Below are positions 24,895-33,894 of a stretch of DNA of 64,000 nt, one piece after another. The first letter of the stretch is position 1; each line of letters opens with the position of its first letter. The notes beneath the pieces are model-generated. The model was given only the letters and a program-made list of their open reading frames with translations. It had not been told where the DNA came from and did no database searches. A program made the position numbers and the translations under genes. Origin of the DNA: an uncultured Oscillospiraceae bacterium (GTDB lineage: Bacteria; Bacillota_A; Clostridia; Oscillospirales; Acutalibacteraceae); assembly GCA_910589395.1 (NCBI GenBank), contig CAJUTL010000006.1:1-64000 (forward strand), given 5' to 3'.

Positions 24895-27800
24895 ATGCCG
24901 CTGAATAAGGACATCAAAAAAGTATTGGTGATCGGCTCCGGGCCTATTGTGATCGGCCAGGCCGCTGAGTTTGACTATGCGGGTACCCAGGCCTGCCGGG
25001 CGCTTAGGGACGACGGCATCGAGATCGTGCTGGTGAATTCCAACCCAGCCACCATTATGACGGACAAGGCCATGGCGGACAAGATCTATATTGAGCCTCT
25101 GACCCTCACCACCGTCAAGCGGATCATAGAAAAGGAGCGCCCCGACAGCATTCTTTCCGGCTTTGGCGGGCAGACCGGCCTTACCCTTTCCATGCAGCTG
25201 GCAAAGGAAGGCTTTCTCGCAAGGCACGGCGTGCGTCTGCTGGGAGCTTCTCCGGAAACCATCGATAAGGCGGAGGACCGCCAGATCTTTAAGGACACCA
25301 TGGAAAAGATCGGGCAGCCCTGCATTCCCTCCAAGGTGGTCACCACTGTGGAGGACGCCGCGAGCTTTGCCCTTGAGATCGGCTATCCCGTCATTATTCG
25401 CCCGGCCTTTACTCTGGGCGGCTCCGGCGGCGGCATTGTCAATGATCTCACGGAGCTTCGGGAGGTGGCGGCCAACGGTCTGGCGCTGTCTCCCATCACC
25501 CAGATTTTGGTGGAAAAGAGCATTGCCGGCTGGAAGGAGATCGAGTTTGAGGTGATGCGGGACAGAAAGGGCAACACCATTACGGTCTGCTCTATGGAAA
25601 ACCTGGACCCCGTAGGCGTGCACACCGGAGATTCCATCGTCATCGCTCCCACCGTGACCCTTTCCGATAAGGAATACCAGATGCTCCGCTCCGCCGCTCT
25701 GAAGATCATCGATGAGTTGGGGGTAGAGGGGGGCTGTAACTGCCAGTTTGCCCTGCACCCCACCTCCTTTGAATACGCCGTGATCGAGGTGAACCCCAGG
25801 GTTTCCCGTTCCTCGGCCCTGGCCTCCAAGGCCACGGGTTATCCCATTGCCAAGGTGGCGACGAAGATCGCCATCGGCTATACCCTGGACGAGATCAAAA
25901 ACGCCGTGACCGGGAAAACCTATGCCGCCTTTGAGCCAGCTCTCGATTATGTGGCGGTAAAGTTCCCCAAATGGCCCTTTGATAAATTTGTGTACGCCAA
26001 GCGGGAGTTGGGGACCCAGATGAAGGCCACCGGCGAGGTGATGAGCATTGCCGATACCTTTGAAATGGCCCTGATGAAAGCGGTGCGGGGCGCTGAGATC
26101 GGGCTGGATACGCTGAACCTGCCTAAATTTGAAGGAGAATCGGAGGAAGCCCTGTGGCAGATCGCGGCCCATGCCACAGACGAGCGGATCTTTGCCGTAT
26201 ACGCCCTTTTGAAGCGAGGCGTTTCCATGGAGGAGATGCACGAAAGAACCATGATCGACTGCTGGTTCCTTTCCAAGCTCATTCATTTGATCTCCTATGA
26301 AAAGGAGCTTGCCGCGGGTGTGCTGACGGAAGATCTTTACACCAAGGGAAAGCAGCTGGGCTATCCGGATTCTACCATCGCGAGGCTTTCCGGCTGTAAG
26401 GTGACCTTCCGGCGGAAGCCCACCTTCAAAATGGTGGATACCTGCGCCGGAGAATTTGCCGCTCACACGCCCTATTTCTATGCCGCCTACAATACCGCAG
26501 AATCCGGCGGCGAGGACGAGGCCCTGGAATTTATTCGGGACAAGGGAGAAAAGCCCACTGTGGTAGTGCTGGGCTCCGGCCCCATCCGGATCGGCCAGGG
26601 AATTGAATTCGACTATGCCAGCGTTCACTGCGTCATGTCCTTGCAGCAGCTGGGCTATCAGGTGGTCATTATCAACAATAACCCCGAAACGGTCTCCACC
26701 GATTTCGATACCGGAGACAGGCTGTACTTTGAGCCCCTTTCCCCGGAGGACGTGATGGATATCATCGAAATCGAAAAGCCAATCGGCGTGGTGGTGGCCT
26801 TCGGCGGGCAGACCGCCATTAAGCTCACCAAGACCCTGGCGAAGAATCATATCCCCATTCTGGGCTCCTCCGCCGACACCATTGATATGGCCGAGGACAG
26901 AGAGCGGTTTGACGACCTGCTGGAGCGCTCCGGCATCAAGCGCCCCAGGGGTTTTACGGTAATGACCGCCGGGGAGGCGCTGGAAGCCGCCGGGAAGCTG
27001 GGCTATCCCGTGCTGATGCGCCCCTCCTATGTGCTGGGCGGCCAGAACATGATCATTGCCTACTGTGATGAGGATATTGAAGAGTACATGGGGATCATTC
27101 TTTCCCACAAGCAGGATAATCCCGTGCTGATCGATAAGTACCTTTCCGGTATGGAGATCGAGGTGGACGCCATCTGCGACGGGGAAAATATTCTGATCCC
27201 CGGCATCATGGAGCATGTGGAGCGCACGGGCATTCACTCCGGCGACAGCATCGCCGTATACCCCGCCTCCGATATCGACGACGATATGAGCGCGAAGATC
27301 GTTTCCACCACGGAAACCCTCTGCCGGGAGCTCCACGGCATTGGGCTGATCAATCTTCAGTATATCATCATGGACGGGGAGATTTATGTGATCGAGGTAA
27401 ATCCCCGGGCCAGCCGTACCGTGCCCTATATCAGCAAGGTGACAGGCGTTCCCATGTGCGATTTGGCCACCCGGGCAAGCCTGGGCGAAAAGCTGCGGGA
27501 CATGGGCTACGGCACGGGGTTGTATAAGCCTTCTCCCTATGTGGCGGTAAAGGTGCCGGTATTCTCCTTTGAAAAGCTCACCGACGTGGATACCCACCTG
27601 GGGCCGGAAATGAAATCCACCGGCGAGGTGCTGGGGATCGGCAACAACCTGGAGGAGGCTCTTTATAAGGGCCTGATCGCCTCCGGCCACAACATGAAGC
27701 GAAGCGGCGGCGTGTTTATTACCGTGCGGGATCAGGACAAGCCCGAGATTGGGGAGATCGCCAAGAAATTTGCCAGAATGGGCTTCGAGCTGTACGCCAC

Positions 27801-28974
27801 CACCGGCACCGCCATGGTGCTTGCCAAGGTGGGGCTTTCTGTGAAGATCGTGGATAAGATCCACGAAAGCTCCGTCAATACCATTACCCTTTTGGAAAGC
27901 AAAAAGGTAAATTACGTCATTTCCACCTCCGCCAAGGGCAGAAACCCCGCCCGGGACAGCGTGAAGATCCGCCGGAAGGCAAGCCTTTTGGGCATTCCCT
28001 GCCTGACGGCCCTGGATACCGCCAACGCTCTGGCGGATTCCCTGATGAGCCGCTATACGCCGGAAAACACGGAGATCATCGATATCAATAACCTGAAAGA
28101 GCAGAAGCAGAAAATGTGCTTCACCAAAATGTCCGCCTGCCGGAACGACTATATTTATATCAACTGCTTCGAGCCGGAAAACATGGTGGCTTCTCCCGAA
28201 TTTCTTTCTATCTACCTGTCCGACCGGCACAACGGCGTGGGCGGCGACGGCGTGATCCTCATCTGTCCCTCGGACAAGGCGGACGCCCAGATGCGCATGT
28301 TCAACCTGGACGGCAGCGAAGGTCTGATGTGCGGCAACGGCATTCGCTGTGTGGCAAAATACCTGTTTGATAACGGGATCCGCAAAGGAGAGAGGATCGG
28401 AGAAGGCAGATATGTTCTGCATATCGATACGAAAAGCGGCGTAAAGGAATGTACGGTCACCACCAAAAACGGCCTTGTTTCCAAGGTGGCTGTGGATATG
28501 GGCAGAGTAGAGCTTGCCCCGGAAAAGATCCCGGTGCGCCTGGAGGGGGAAAGCGTGATCAATAAGCCCGTTTCCATTGACGGCGAGGTGTACCGCGTTA
28601 CCTGCTGCTCCATGGGAAATCCCCACTGCACGGTGTTCGTCCCCTCTGTGGATAAGCTGGATCTGGAGCAGCTGGGGCCGAAATTTGAAAACGACCCCAT
28701 GTTCCCCGACCGGGTCAACGCGGAGTTTGTGGAGGTCATCGACGAGCATACCCTGAAGGCCAGAATTTGGGAACGGGGCAGCGGCGAGACCATGGCCTGC
28801 GGCACCGGCACCTGCGCCGCCGTGGTGGCGGCCACCCTGAACGGCTATTGCGAAAAGGGCCGGGATATCCGCGTGATCTTAAAGGGCGGAGAGCTCACCG
28901 TAAACTACACCGACGCCCGGGTGATCATGACCGGCAAAGCGGAAAAGGTGTACGATGGAGTCGTGGAGGTTTAA
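24895..28974 (+). CDS. carB: Carbamoyl-phosphate synthase large subunit fused to diaminopimelate epimerase (CarB-DapF)
   Basis: One uninterrupted 1359-codon frame. Residues 1-1073 are a complete CarB: first ATP-grasp half (KKVLVIGSGPIVIGQAAEFDY), second half (TVVVLGSGPIRIGQGIEFDY, near 555) and the C-terminal allosteric MGS-like domain (YATTGTAMVLAKVGLSVK). Residues 1074-1359 are a full-length DapF with both catalytic cysteines, Cys1146 in GLMCGNGIRC and Cys1302 in ETMACGTG. The linker is short (NNLKEQKQK). No stop, frameshift or good ribosome site lies at the junction (internal ATG 28114). The usual HGxGND substrate loop reads SACRND here, keeping only the Asn-Asp. A second, canonical dapF lies at 30763. 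I do not know such a fusion from characterised bacteria. Confidence 0.9.
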   Translation: MPLNKDIKKVLVIGSGPIVIGQAAEFDYAGTQACRALRDDGIEIVLVNSNPATIMTDKAMADKIYIEPLTLTTVKRIIEKERPDSILSGFGGQTGLTLSMQLAKEGFLARHGVRLLGASPETIDKAEDRQIFKDTMEKIGQPCIPSKVVTTVEDAASFALEIGYPVIIRPAFTLGGSGGGIVNDLTELREVAANGLALSPITQILVEKSIAGWKEIEFEVMRDRKGNTITVCSMENLDPVGVHTGDSIVIAPTVTLSDKEYQMLRSAALKIIDELGVEGGCNCQFALHPTSFEYAVIEVNPRVSRSSALASKATGYPIAKVATKIAIGYTLDEIKNAVTGKTYAAFEPALDYVAVKFPKWPFDKFVYAKRELGTQMKATGEVMSIADTFEMALMKAVRGAEIGLDTLNLPKFEGESEEALWQIAAHATDERIFAVYALLKRGVSMEEMHERTMIDCWFLSKLIHLISYEKELAAGVLTEDLYTKGKQLGYPDSTIARLSGCKVTFRRKPTFKMVDTCAGEFAAHTPYFYAAYNTAESGGEDEALEFIRDKGEKPTVVVLGSGPIRIGQGIEFDYASVHCVMSLQQLGYQVVIINNNPETVSTDFDTGDRLYFEPLSPEDVMDIIEIEKPIGVVVAFGGQTAIKLTKTLAKNHIPILGSSADTIDMAEDRERFDDLLERSGIKRPRGFTVMTAGEALEAAGKLGYPVLMRPSYVLGGQNMIIAYCDEDIEEYMGIILSHKQDNPVLIDKYLSGMEIEVDAICDGENILIPGIMEHVERTGIHSGDSIAVYPASDIDDDMSAKIVSTTETLCRELHGIGLINLQYIIMDGEIYVIEVNPRASRTVPYISKVTGVPMCDLATRASLGEKLRDMGYGTGLYKPSPYVAVKVPVFSFEKLTDVDTHLGPEMKSTGEVLGIGNNLEEALYKGLIASGHNMKRSGGVFITVRDQDKPEIGEIAKKFARMGFELYATTGTAMVLAKVGLSVKIVDKIHESSVNTITLLESKKVNYVISTSAKGRNPARDSVKIRRKASLLGIPCLTALDTANALADSLMSRYTPENTEIIDINNLKEQKQKMCFTKMSACRNDYIYINCFEPENMVASPEFLSIYLSDRHNGVGGDGVILICPSDKADAQMRMFNLDGSEGLMCGNGIRCVAKYLFDNGIRKGERIGEGRYVLHIDTKSGVKECTVTTKNGLVSKVAVDMGRVELAPEKIPVRLEGESVINKPVSIDGEVYRVTCCSMGNPHCTVFVPSVDKLDLEQLGPKFENDPMFPDRVNAEFVEVIDEHTLKARIWERGSGETMACGTGTCAAVVAATLNGYCEKGRDIRVILKGGELTVNYTDARVIMTGKAEKVYDGVVEV

Positions 28975-29254
28975 GGGAATTAGGAATGAGCAATGCACGG
29001 TGAAAGGCGATTCTCCTTTGTCATTCTGAGCCGTAGGCGAAGAATCAAAGGACGAGATTCTTCACTTCGTTCAGAATGACAAGAGGAAGCTATCCGATAA
29101 GTCATCATTCATTGCTTCTTTCCCATGTAGTAACTGCGCCGCCGTCCGGGATCAAAGCGTTCTTTTCTTCATAAGTCTGAGTGAATTCAGCGGGAGCGTT
29201 GTATAAAGGGTATATCCCGGCTTTGCCGAGTAAAGCCGATAGAGGGGAAATACC
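28975..29254. repeat. Intergenic segment with a short family A copy
   Basis: A tag GAATTAGGAATGAGCAATG (about 28978-28996) follows the carB-dapF stop. A shortened family A copy lies at 29020-29080 and an inverted tag CATTCATTGCTTCTTTCC near 29106. A hairpin CGGCTTTGCCGAGTAAAGCCG precedes the next gene. Confidence 0.65.
29020..29080. repeat. Family A palindromic repeat, short copy 2
   Basis: 61 bp. The central loop is deleted: GTCATTCTGAGCCGTAGGCG is joined almost directly to the returning arm GGACGAGATTC...TCAGAATGAC. Confidence 0.75.
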
Positions 29255-30070
29255 ATGAAAAAGAATTTGTTTTTATGCCTTGCCGCCGCGCTTCTGCTGA
29301 CTGCCGCCGGATGCGGTGATGATGAGCCTTTTAGCGCTGGCCCAGCCGCTTCCGGATCGAAGCTCAGCGCGGGCGTTTCAGAAGTCTCTGCCGCGCCCAG
29401 CGAACCGCCTGTTGCTCATGAAGCGGAGCCCGTGCCGGACCCCACGCCCCGGCCTGAGGCGGTGGCCGGAGACGGGGGAGAGCTCGATCTGCTGTCCTCC
29501 AGTCCCTACTATTCCGGGCAAGAGGCGCTGCTGCGGGATATTTGCCATGTGTCTACCCGCAAGCCTCCGGAAAGCTTTTACTGGCTGAATGAGGAAGCTG
29601 TCCGCGCGGCCTGGGGGATCGACGGCTATATTTCCGCATGCTGTCAGGATTTTGTGGCCGGCTTTGATTTTGACCGCCCGGGTGAAAACGGACAGCAGGA
29701 ACGCTTTTTTGTGTTTATCGCCATGTTCCCCGAAGTGGAGATCCCGGAAACCGACCGTGACGGCAGAGTCTGTTATACCCCAGCTGAAGAATGGGCCGCC
29801 GTAGAGGGCCGCCCGGGCTTTGAAGCAAGGAAAGTGGAAGCGGCCCTGCTGCCGCCTTCTCAGAAGGATCCCCAAGCGGAGTGGTTGACCGCTGCGGAAA
29901 CAGCGTCCTCCTGCTCCTCCCCGTTGGAACCCGCTCCGGCGCCGCTGTCTGCGGTGGTTCGGGTGCGGTTTCAGCTCGATGACTTTTGGGTAATGCTTCA
30001 GCTGCCGGAAAGCGCCCTGGAAGGCTTTTGGGAAAACACGGGATCGCTTTTTCAGCAGGTGGACGCTTAA
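29255..30070 (+). CDS. Secreted lipoprotein of unknown function
   Basis: A 271-residue protein with a lipoprotein signal peptide (MKKNLFLCLAAALLLTAAGC, lipobox cysteine at residue 20). A Ser/Ala/Pro-rich linker to about residue 75 contains a PEPVPDPTPRPE stretch typical of wall-spanning spacers. The C-terminal 190 residues are acidic and contain scattered Cys and Trp; I recognise no domain. GAGGGGAAAT precedes the ATG. It lies between the carB-dapF gene and a LURP-one-like gene without any obvious link to pyrimidine or lysine synthesis. Confidence 0.7.
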   Translation: MKKNLFLCLAAALLLTAAGCGDDEPFSAGPAASGSKLSAGVSEVSAAPSEPPVAHEAEPVPDPTPRPEAVAGDGGELDLLSSSPYYSGQEALLRDICHVSTRKPPESFYWLNEEAVRAAWGIDGYISACCQDFVAGFDFDRPGENGQQERFFVFIAMFPEVEIPETDRDGRVCYTPAEEWAAVEGRPGFEARKVEAALLPPSQKDPQAEWLTAAETASSCSSPLEPAPAPLSAVVRVRFQLDDFWVMLQLPESALEGFWENTGSLFQQVDA

Positions 30071-30162
30071 AATATAGAGAAGCCAATTTATATGAGCTCC
30101 AATGCCGCCGCCTTTGCGGCCTCTTCCGAAGGGGAGTAAAAAACAAATGGGAGGAACCTCTT

Positions 30163-30633
30163 ATGAAGCTTTTGTTTAAGCAAAGATTCTTTTCCTGGTT
30201 TGACAGCTATGATATTTACGATGAGGCCGGCAACACGGTTTATACGGTCAAGGGCCAGCTTTCCTGGGGCCATTGCCTGAAAATCTTTGACGCTTACGGC
30301 AATGAGATGGGAACTGTAAAGGAAAAGGTCTTTACATTTATGCCCAAGTTTGAGCTGTATCTGGGGGAGCGGTACATAGGCTGTATCTCCAAGGAATTTA
30401 CCTTTTTTAAACCCCGGTACCATATCGACTGCAACGGCTGGCAGATCGAGGGGAACTGGCTGGAATGGGACTATACCATTCAGGGACCCTCGGGCGCTCC
30501 GGTGGCGGTGATCGCCAAGGAGGTCTGGAACTGGACAGATACCTATGTGATCGATGTGGCGGAGCCCCGGGACGCCCTGTGCGCCCTGATGTTCGTGCTG
30601 GCCATCGACGCGGAGAAATGCTCCAGAAGCTGA
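30163..30633 (+). CDS. LURP-one-related (LOR/YxjI) family protein
   Basis: A 156-residue cytosolic protein. It opens MKLLFKQRFFSWFDSYDIYDEAGNTVYTVKG and continues with repeated beta hairpins (LKIFDAYGNEMGTVKEKVFTFMPKFELYLG, WDYTIQGPSGAPVAVIAKEV), the pattern of the LURP-one/Tubby-like barrel found in YxjI-type bacterial proteins. Their biochemical role is not established; phospholipid binding or scramblase-like activity is suggested for relatives. GGGAGGAAC precedes ATG 30163. Confidence 0.75.
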   Translation: MKLLFKQRFFSWFDSYDIYDEAGNTVYTVKGQLSWGHCLKIFDAYGNEMGTVKEKVFTFMPKFELYLGERYIGCISKEFTFFKPRYHIDCNGWQIEGNWLEWDYTIQGPSGAPVAVIAKEVWNWTDTYVIDVAEPRDALCALMFVLAIDAEKCSRS

Positions 30634-30762
30634 GAAGCTCATTACGGGGAAGCAATTCCCCTGAATGAAATAAGAGCCTGTATGCGTAACCGATGAATGC
30701 CATCTGGCTGTGAATACGGGTTCAAAAATCGGGCAAACGCCTGAGAAGGGGGGCCGTTTTTT

Positions 30763-31620
30763 ATGAGCGGCGGAATGCTTACGTTTACAAAAATGCACGG
30801 CTGCGGCAACGACTATATTTATTTTAACTGCTTTGAAGATCCCGTAGAGGCCCCCGAACAGCTGGCTGTGCGCCTTTCCGACCGGCACAAGGGCGTTGGC
30901 GGCGACGGCGTGATCCTCATTTGCCCCTCGGAAATTGCCGACGCGAAAATGCGCATGTTCAATCTGGACGGCAGCGAGGGGAAAATGTGCGGCAACGGCA
31001 TTCGCTGTGTGGCAAAATACGTGTTTGACCACGGTATCGTCCGAAAGAAAGAGCTGAAAATCGAAACCCTCAGCGGCATAAAAACCTGTACGGTACACGA
31101 GAGGAACGGCAAGGCTGAAGCCATTACGGTGGATATGGGAAAAGCCATTCTCACACCGGGGAAGATCCCCGTGAACCTGACAGGAGAGGCCGTGATTGGC
31201 CGAAAGGTTCTTCTGGCAGGGGAAGAGCGGGAGATTACCTGCGTTTCCATGGGGAACCCCCATTGCGTGATCTTCGGCGGCGACCCGGATCAGCTGGAGC
31301 TGGAAAGGATCGGCCCCGGCTTTGAGCGTGACCCGCTGTTCCCGGAGCAGGTGAACACGGAATTCATTCAGGTGCTGGACGATCATACCCTGAAAATGCG
31401 GGTATGGGAGCGGGGCAGCGGCGAAACCATGGCCTGCGGCACCGGCGCCTGTGCCTCCGCCGTGGCGGCGGTTCTAAACGGGTATTGCCCCAAGGGGGAG
31501 GATATTCTGGTCCATCTCCGGGGCGGAGACCTTACCATCAATTACACCGAGGAACGGGTCCTTATGACCGGCGAGGCGGTAGAGGTGTTTACAGGGCAAA
31601 TTCTGGACGCTGGCTGCTAG
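30763..31620 (+). CDS. dapF: Diaminopimelate epimerase, free-standing copy
   Basis: A 285-residue DapF that interconverts LL- and meso-diaminopimelate for lysine and peptidoglycan. The canonical substrate loop MHGCGND (residues 11-17) is intact, the catalytic cysteines are Cys76 in GKMCGNGIRC and Cys225 in ETMACGTG, and GNPHC is present. It is clearly the sister of the DapF domain fused to CarB about 2 kb upstream: long identical runs include GVGGDGVILICPS and MRMFNLDGSEG. dapL, which supplies its substrate, follows at 34463 after pyrG and a GrpB gene. AAGGGGGG lies upstream of the ATG. Confidence 0.93.
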   Translation: MSGGMLTFTKMHGCGNDYIYFNCFEDPVEAPEQLAVRLSDRHKGVGGDGVILICPSEIADAKMRMFNLDGSEGKMCGNGIRCVAKYVFDHGIVRKKELKIETLSGIKTCTVHERNGKAEAITVDMGKAILTPGKIPVNLTGEAVIGRKVLLAGEEREITCVSMGNPHCVIFGGDPDQLELERIGPGFERDPLFPEQVNTEFIQVLDDHTLKMRVWERGSGETMACGTGACASAVAAVLNGYCPKGEDILVHLRGGDLTINYTEERVLMTGEAVEVFTGQILDAGC

Positions 31621-31762
31621 ATGCTGGATAAGAGCGGGAGATTGGAAGCGGCGAGCCGCCGCTGGCACTCGTGAAGCTGCTCGGTGCAGGGAAATGGTTT
31701 CTGACCCGACCGCAGCTAAGCAGATAAATTGGAATTTAGAGGTTACTCGCTCGCTTCCCTCT

Positions 31763-31854
31763 GTCATCCTGAGCGAAGCGAAGGATCTCGTCCTTTGCCC
31801 TTTTACTCAGGAAGTAAGGACGAGATGCTTCGTCGCTATGCTCCTCAGAATGAC
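31763..31854. repeat. Family A palindromic repeat, copy 3
   Basis: 92 bp. The left arm carries the variant GTCATCCTGA and the right arm TCAGAATGAC. The central segment is CCTTTGCCCTTTTACTCAGG. Confidence 0.8.
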
Positions 31855-31913
31855 AGGAGAGAACTAGTCGCCAAATTGGAATTTAGCGAGTTAACCAATA
31901 GCAGAAACTCTTG

Positions 31914-32120
31914 CCTCCCCTGAAAGGGGAGAGGGCGCGGCGAAGCCGTGACGGAGGGGTTTCAGCTTAGTGAAAGCCCATATAGGACCTGCGTTTTACC
32001 AACTTCCCGACAGGAACCCCTCAGTCATGCCAGCGCATGACAGCTCCCCTTTCAGGGGTGAGCGCGTCCCGGTGGGACGCTGGCGCGAACCGACCGAGCC
32101 GACAGGCGAGAAAGCCAAGG
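31914..32120. repeat. Family B palindromic block, copy 2
   Basis: Arms CCTCCCCTGAAAGGGGAG and GCTCCCCTTTCAGGGGTGAG. Inner hairpins GCGGCGAAGCCG and TCATGCCAGCGCATGA. Confidence 0.7.
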
Positions 32121-32193
32121 GTGTGTACATCTATCCTTTATCTTACACAAAATCCCTCCTGCGGCACTTGAATCAAGAAAGAAGGAAAAGAAA

Positions 32194-33816
32194 ATGGCAA
32201 AATATATTTTTGTAACAGGCGGCGTGGTGTCCGGCCTGGGAAAGGGGATCACCGCCGCTTCGTTAGGCCGCCTGTTAAAGGCCAGGGGCCTGAAGGTGGC
32301 GGCCCAGAAGCTGGACCCCTATATCAATGTGGACCCCGGCACCATGAGCCCCTATCAGCACGGCGAGGTGTACGTTACCGAGGACGGCCTGGAAACAGAC
32401 CTGGACTTGGGCCACTACGAGCGGTTTATCGACGAGGATCTGAACAAGTTCTCCAACCTGACCACCGGCAAGGTGTACTGGAATGTGCTCAATAAGGAGC
32501 GCAGGGGAGAATACCTGGGCGAGACCGTGCAGGCCATTCCGCACATTACCAGCGAGATCAAGAGCTTTATCTACAACGTGGGCAGCCATTCCAACGCGGA
32601 CGTGGTCATCACCGAGATCGGCGGCACGGTGGGCGATATCGAGAGCCAGCCGTTTTTGGAGGCGATCCGCCAGGTGGGCCAGGAGGTGGGCCAGGAGAAT
32701 TCCCTGTTTCTTCATGTGACCCTGGTGCCTTACCTGAAGGGCTCCGGCGAGCACAAGTCAAAGCCCACCCAGCATTCCGTCAAGGAGCTGCAATCCATGG
32801 GCATCAAGCCCGACATCATCGTGCTGCGAACGGACGAGCCCATTGCAGATAAGAGCATTTTCAAAAAAATCGCCCTGTTCTGCAACGTGTGGCCGGATTG
32901 CGTCATTGAGAACCTGACGATCCCCGTGCTGTACGAGGCTCCCATTATGCTGGAAAAGAGCCATCTTTCCGATATCGTCTGCCGGAAGCTGAAGCTGGCC
33001 TCGCCCGACCCGGATCTCAGCGAGTGGATCGCTATGGTGGAGAAGATCAGAAACCGGAAAAAGACGGTTCGGATCGCCCTGGTGGGAAAATATGTGAAGC
33101 TTCACGATGCCTATCTTTCCGTGATGGAGGCCCTGCGCCACGCGGGCTACGACCACAGCGCCAAGGTGGAGATCGACTGGGTGGATTCCGAAACGCTCAC
33201 CGAAGAAAATATCGCGTCCCGCTTGGGAGACTGCCACGGCATTCTCATTCCCGGAGGCTTCGGCAGCCGGGGCATTGAGGGTATGGTGCTGGCCGCGAAA
33301 TTCGCCAGAGAAAATAAGATCCCCTATTTGGGCATTTGCCTGGGCATGCAGATCGCCGTGATCGAGTTCTGCCGGAATGTCTGTGGCATCGCGGACGCCA
33401 ATTCCGGCGAGTTTGATGAATTCGGCCTCCATAAGGTGATCGATTTCATGCCCGATCAGAATAACGAGATCAATAAGGGCGGCACCCTGCGGCTGGGTAG
33501 CTATCCCTGCCGGATCAAGCCCGGCACCAAAATGATGGAATGCTACGGAAAAGAGCTGATCCACGAGCGCCACCGCCACCGGTATGAATTCAACAATGAT
33601 TACCGGGAGACCGTGGAGCAGGCCGGCATGGTGATTTCCGGCGCCTCCCCGGACGGGCACATTGTGGAAACCGTGGAGCTTCCCGGCCACCCCTTCTTTG
33701 TGGCGGGCCAGTTTCACCCGGAATTCAAATCCCGCCCCAACCGCTCTCACCCGCTGTTTAAGGGCTTCATCGGCGCTGCGGTGAACTATATGGAAAAGAG
33801 TGAAGCGAAAAAATAG
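32194..33816 (+). CDS. pyrG: CTP synthase
   Basis: A 540-residue enzyme making CTP from UTP, ATP and glutamine. The N-terminal synthetase domain begins MAKYIFVTGGVVSGLGKGITAASLG with the P-loop, then DPYINVDPGTMSPYQHGEVYVT and GGTVGDIESQPF. The C-terminal glutaminase (from about 290) carries GGFGSRG, the nucleophile Cys in GICLGMQ and the FHPEFKSRP pair. Length is standard for the family. A GAAAGGAAAAG site precedes the ATG. It fits with carAB nearby, though repeats and unrelated genes separate them. Confidence 0.96.
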   Translation: MAKYIFVTGGVVSGLGKGITAASLGRLLKARGLKVAAQKLDPYINVDPGTMSPYQHGEVYVTEDGLETDLDLGHYERFIDEDLNKFSNLTTGKVYWNVLNKERRGEYLGETVQAIPHITSEIKSFIYNVGSHSNADVVITEIGGTVGDIESQPFLEAIRQVGQEVGQENSLFLHVTLVPYLKGSGEHKSKPTQHSVKELQSMGIKPDIIVLRTDEPIADKSIFKKIALFCNVWPDCVIENLTIPVLYEAPIMLEKSHLSDIVCRKLKLASPDPDLSEWIAMVEKIRNRKKTVRIALVGKYVKLHDAYLSVMEALRHAGYDHSAKVEIDWVDSETLTEENIASRLGDCHGILIPGGFGSRGIEGMVLAAKFARENKIPYLGICLGMQIAVIEFCRNVCGIADANSGEFDEFGLHKVIDFMPDQNNEINKGGTLRLGSYPCRIKPGTKMMECYGKELIHERHRHRYEFNNDYRETVEQAGMVISGASPDGHIVETVELPGHPFFVAGQFHPEFKSRPNRSHPLFKGFIGAAVNYMEKSEAKK

Positions 33817-33826
33817 AAATCCCCCC

Positions 33827-33855
33827 TTGACACTTTGGAAACTGCCTGCTATACT
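33827..33855 (+). promoter_or_regulatory. Strong promoter before the GrpB-family gene
   Basis: TTGACA at 33827-33832, 17-base spacer, TATACT at 33850-33855 with an extended TGC (TGCTATACT). Confidence 0.8.
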
Positions 33856-33894
33856 TGTCCGATTTAGCAAATCGTTTTCAAGGAGGGTTCGTAT

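Larger units (their letters stand above)
31621..32193. repeat. Repeat array 2 (border module, family A, family B)
   Basis: Border module at about 31648-31720 (CACTCGTGAAGCTGCTCGG), spacer AGATAAATTGGAATTTAGAG, family A copy 31763-31854, a second spacer and family B 31914-32120. No gene. Positions about 31655-31870 recur inverted at 43400-43612. Confidence 0.75.

Noticed and set aside
28080..28120. Idea that the carB-dapF junction hides a missed stop or separate start
   Set aside because: Read codon by codon there is no stop, and the internal ATG 28114 lacks a usable ribosome site, so the fused reading is the simplest.
24508..28749. 1413-codon open frame on the minus strand opposite carB-dapF
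   Set aside because: It mirrors the GC-rich codon pattern of the plus-strand gene, gives His/Gly/Gln-rich low-complexity protein without motifs, and lies across an unmistakable CarB-DapF.
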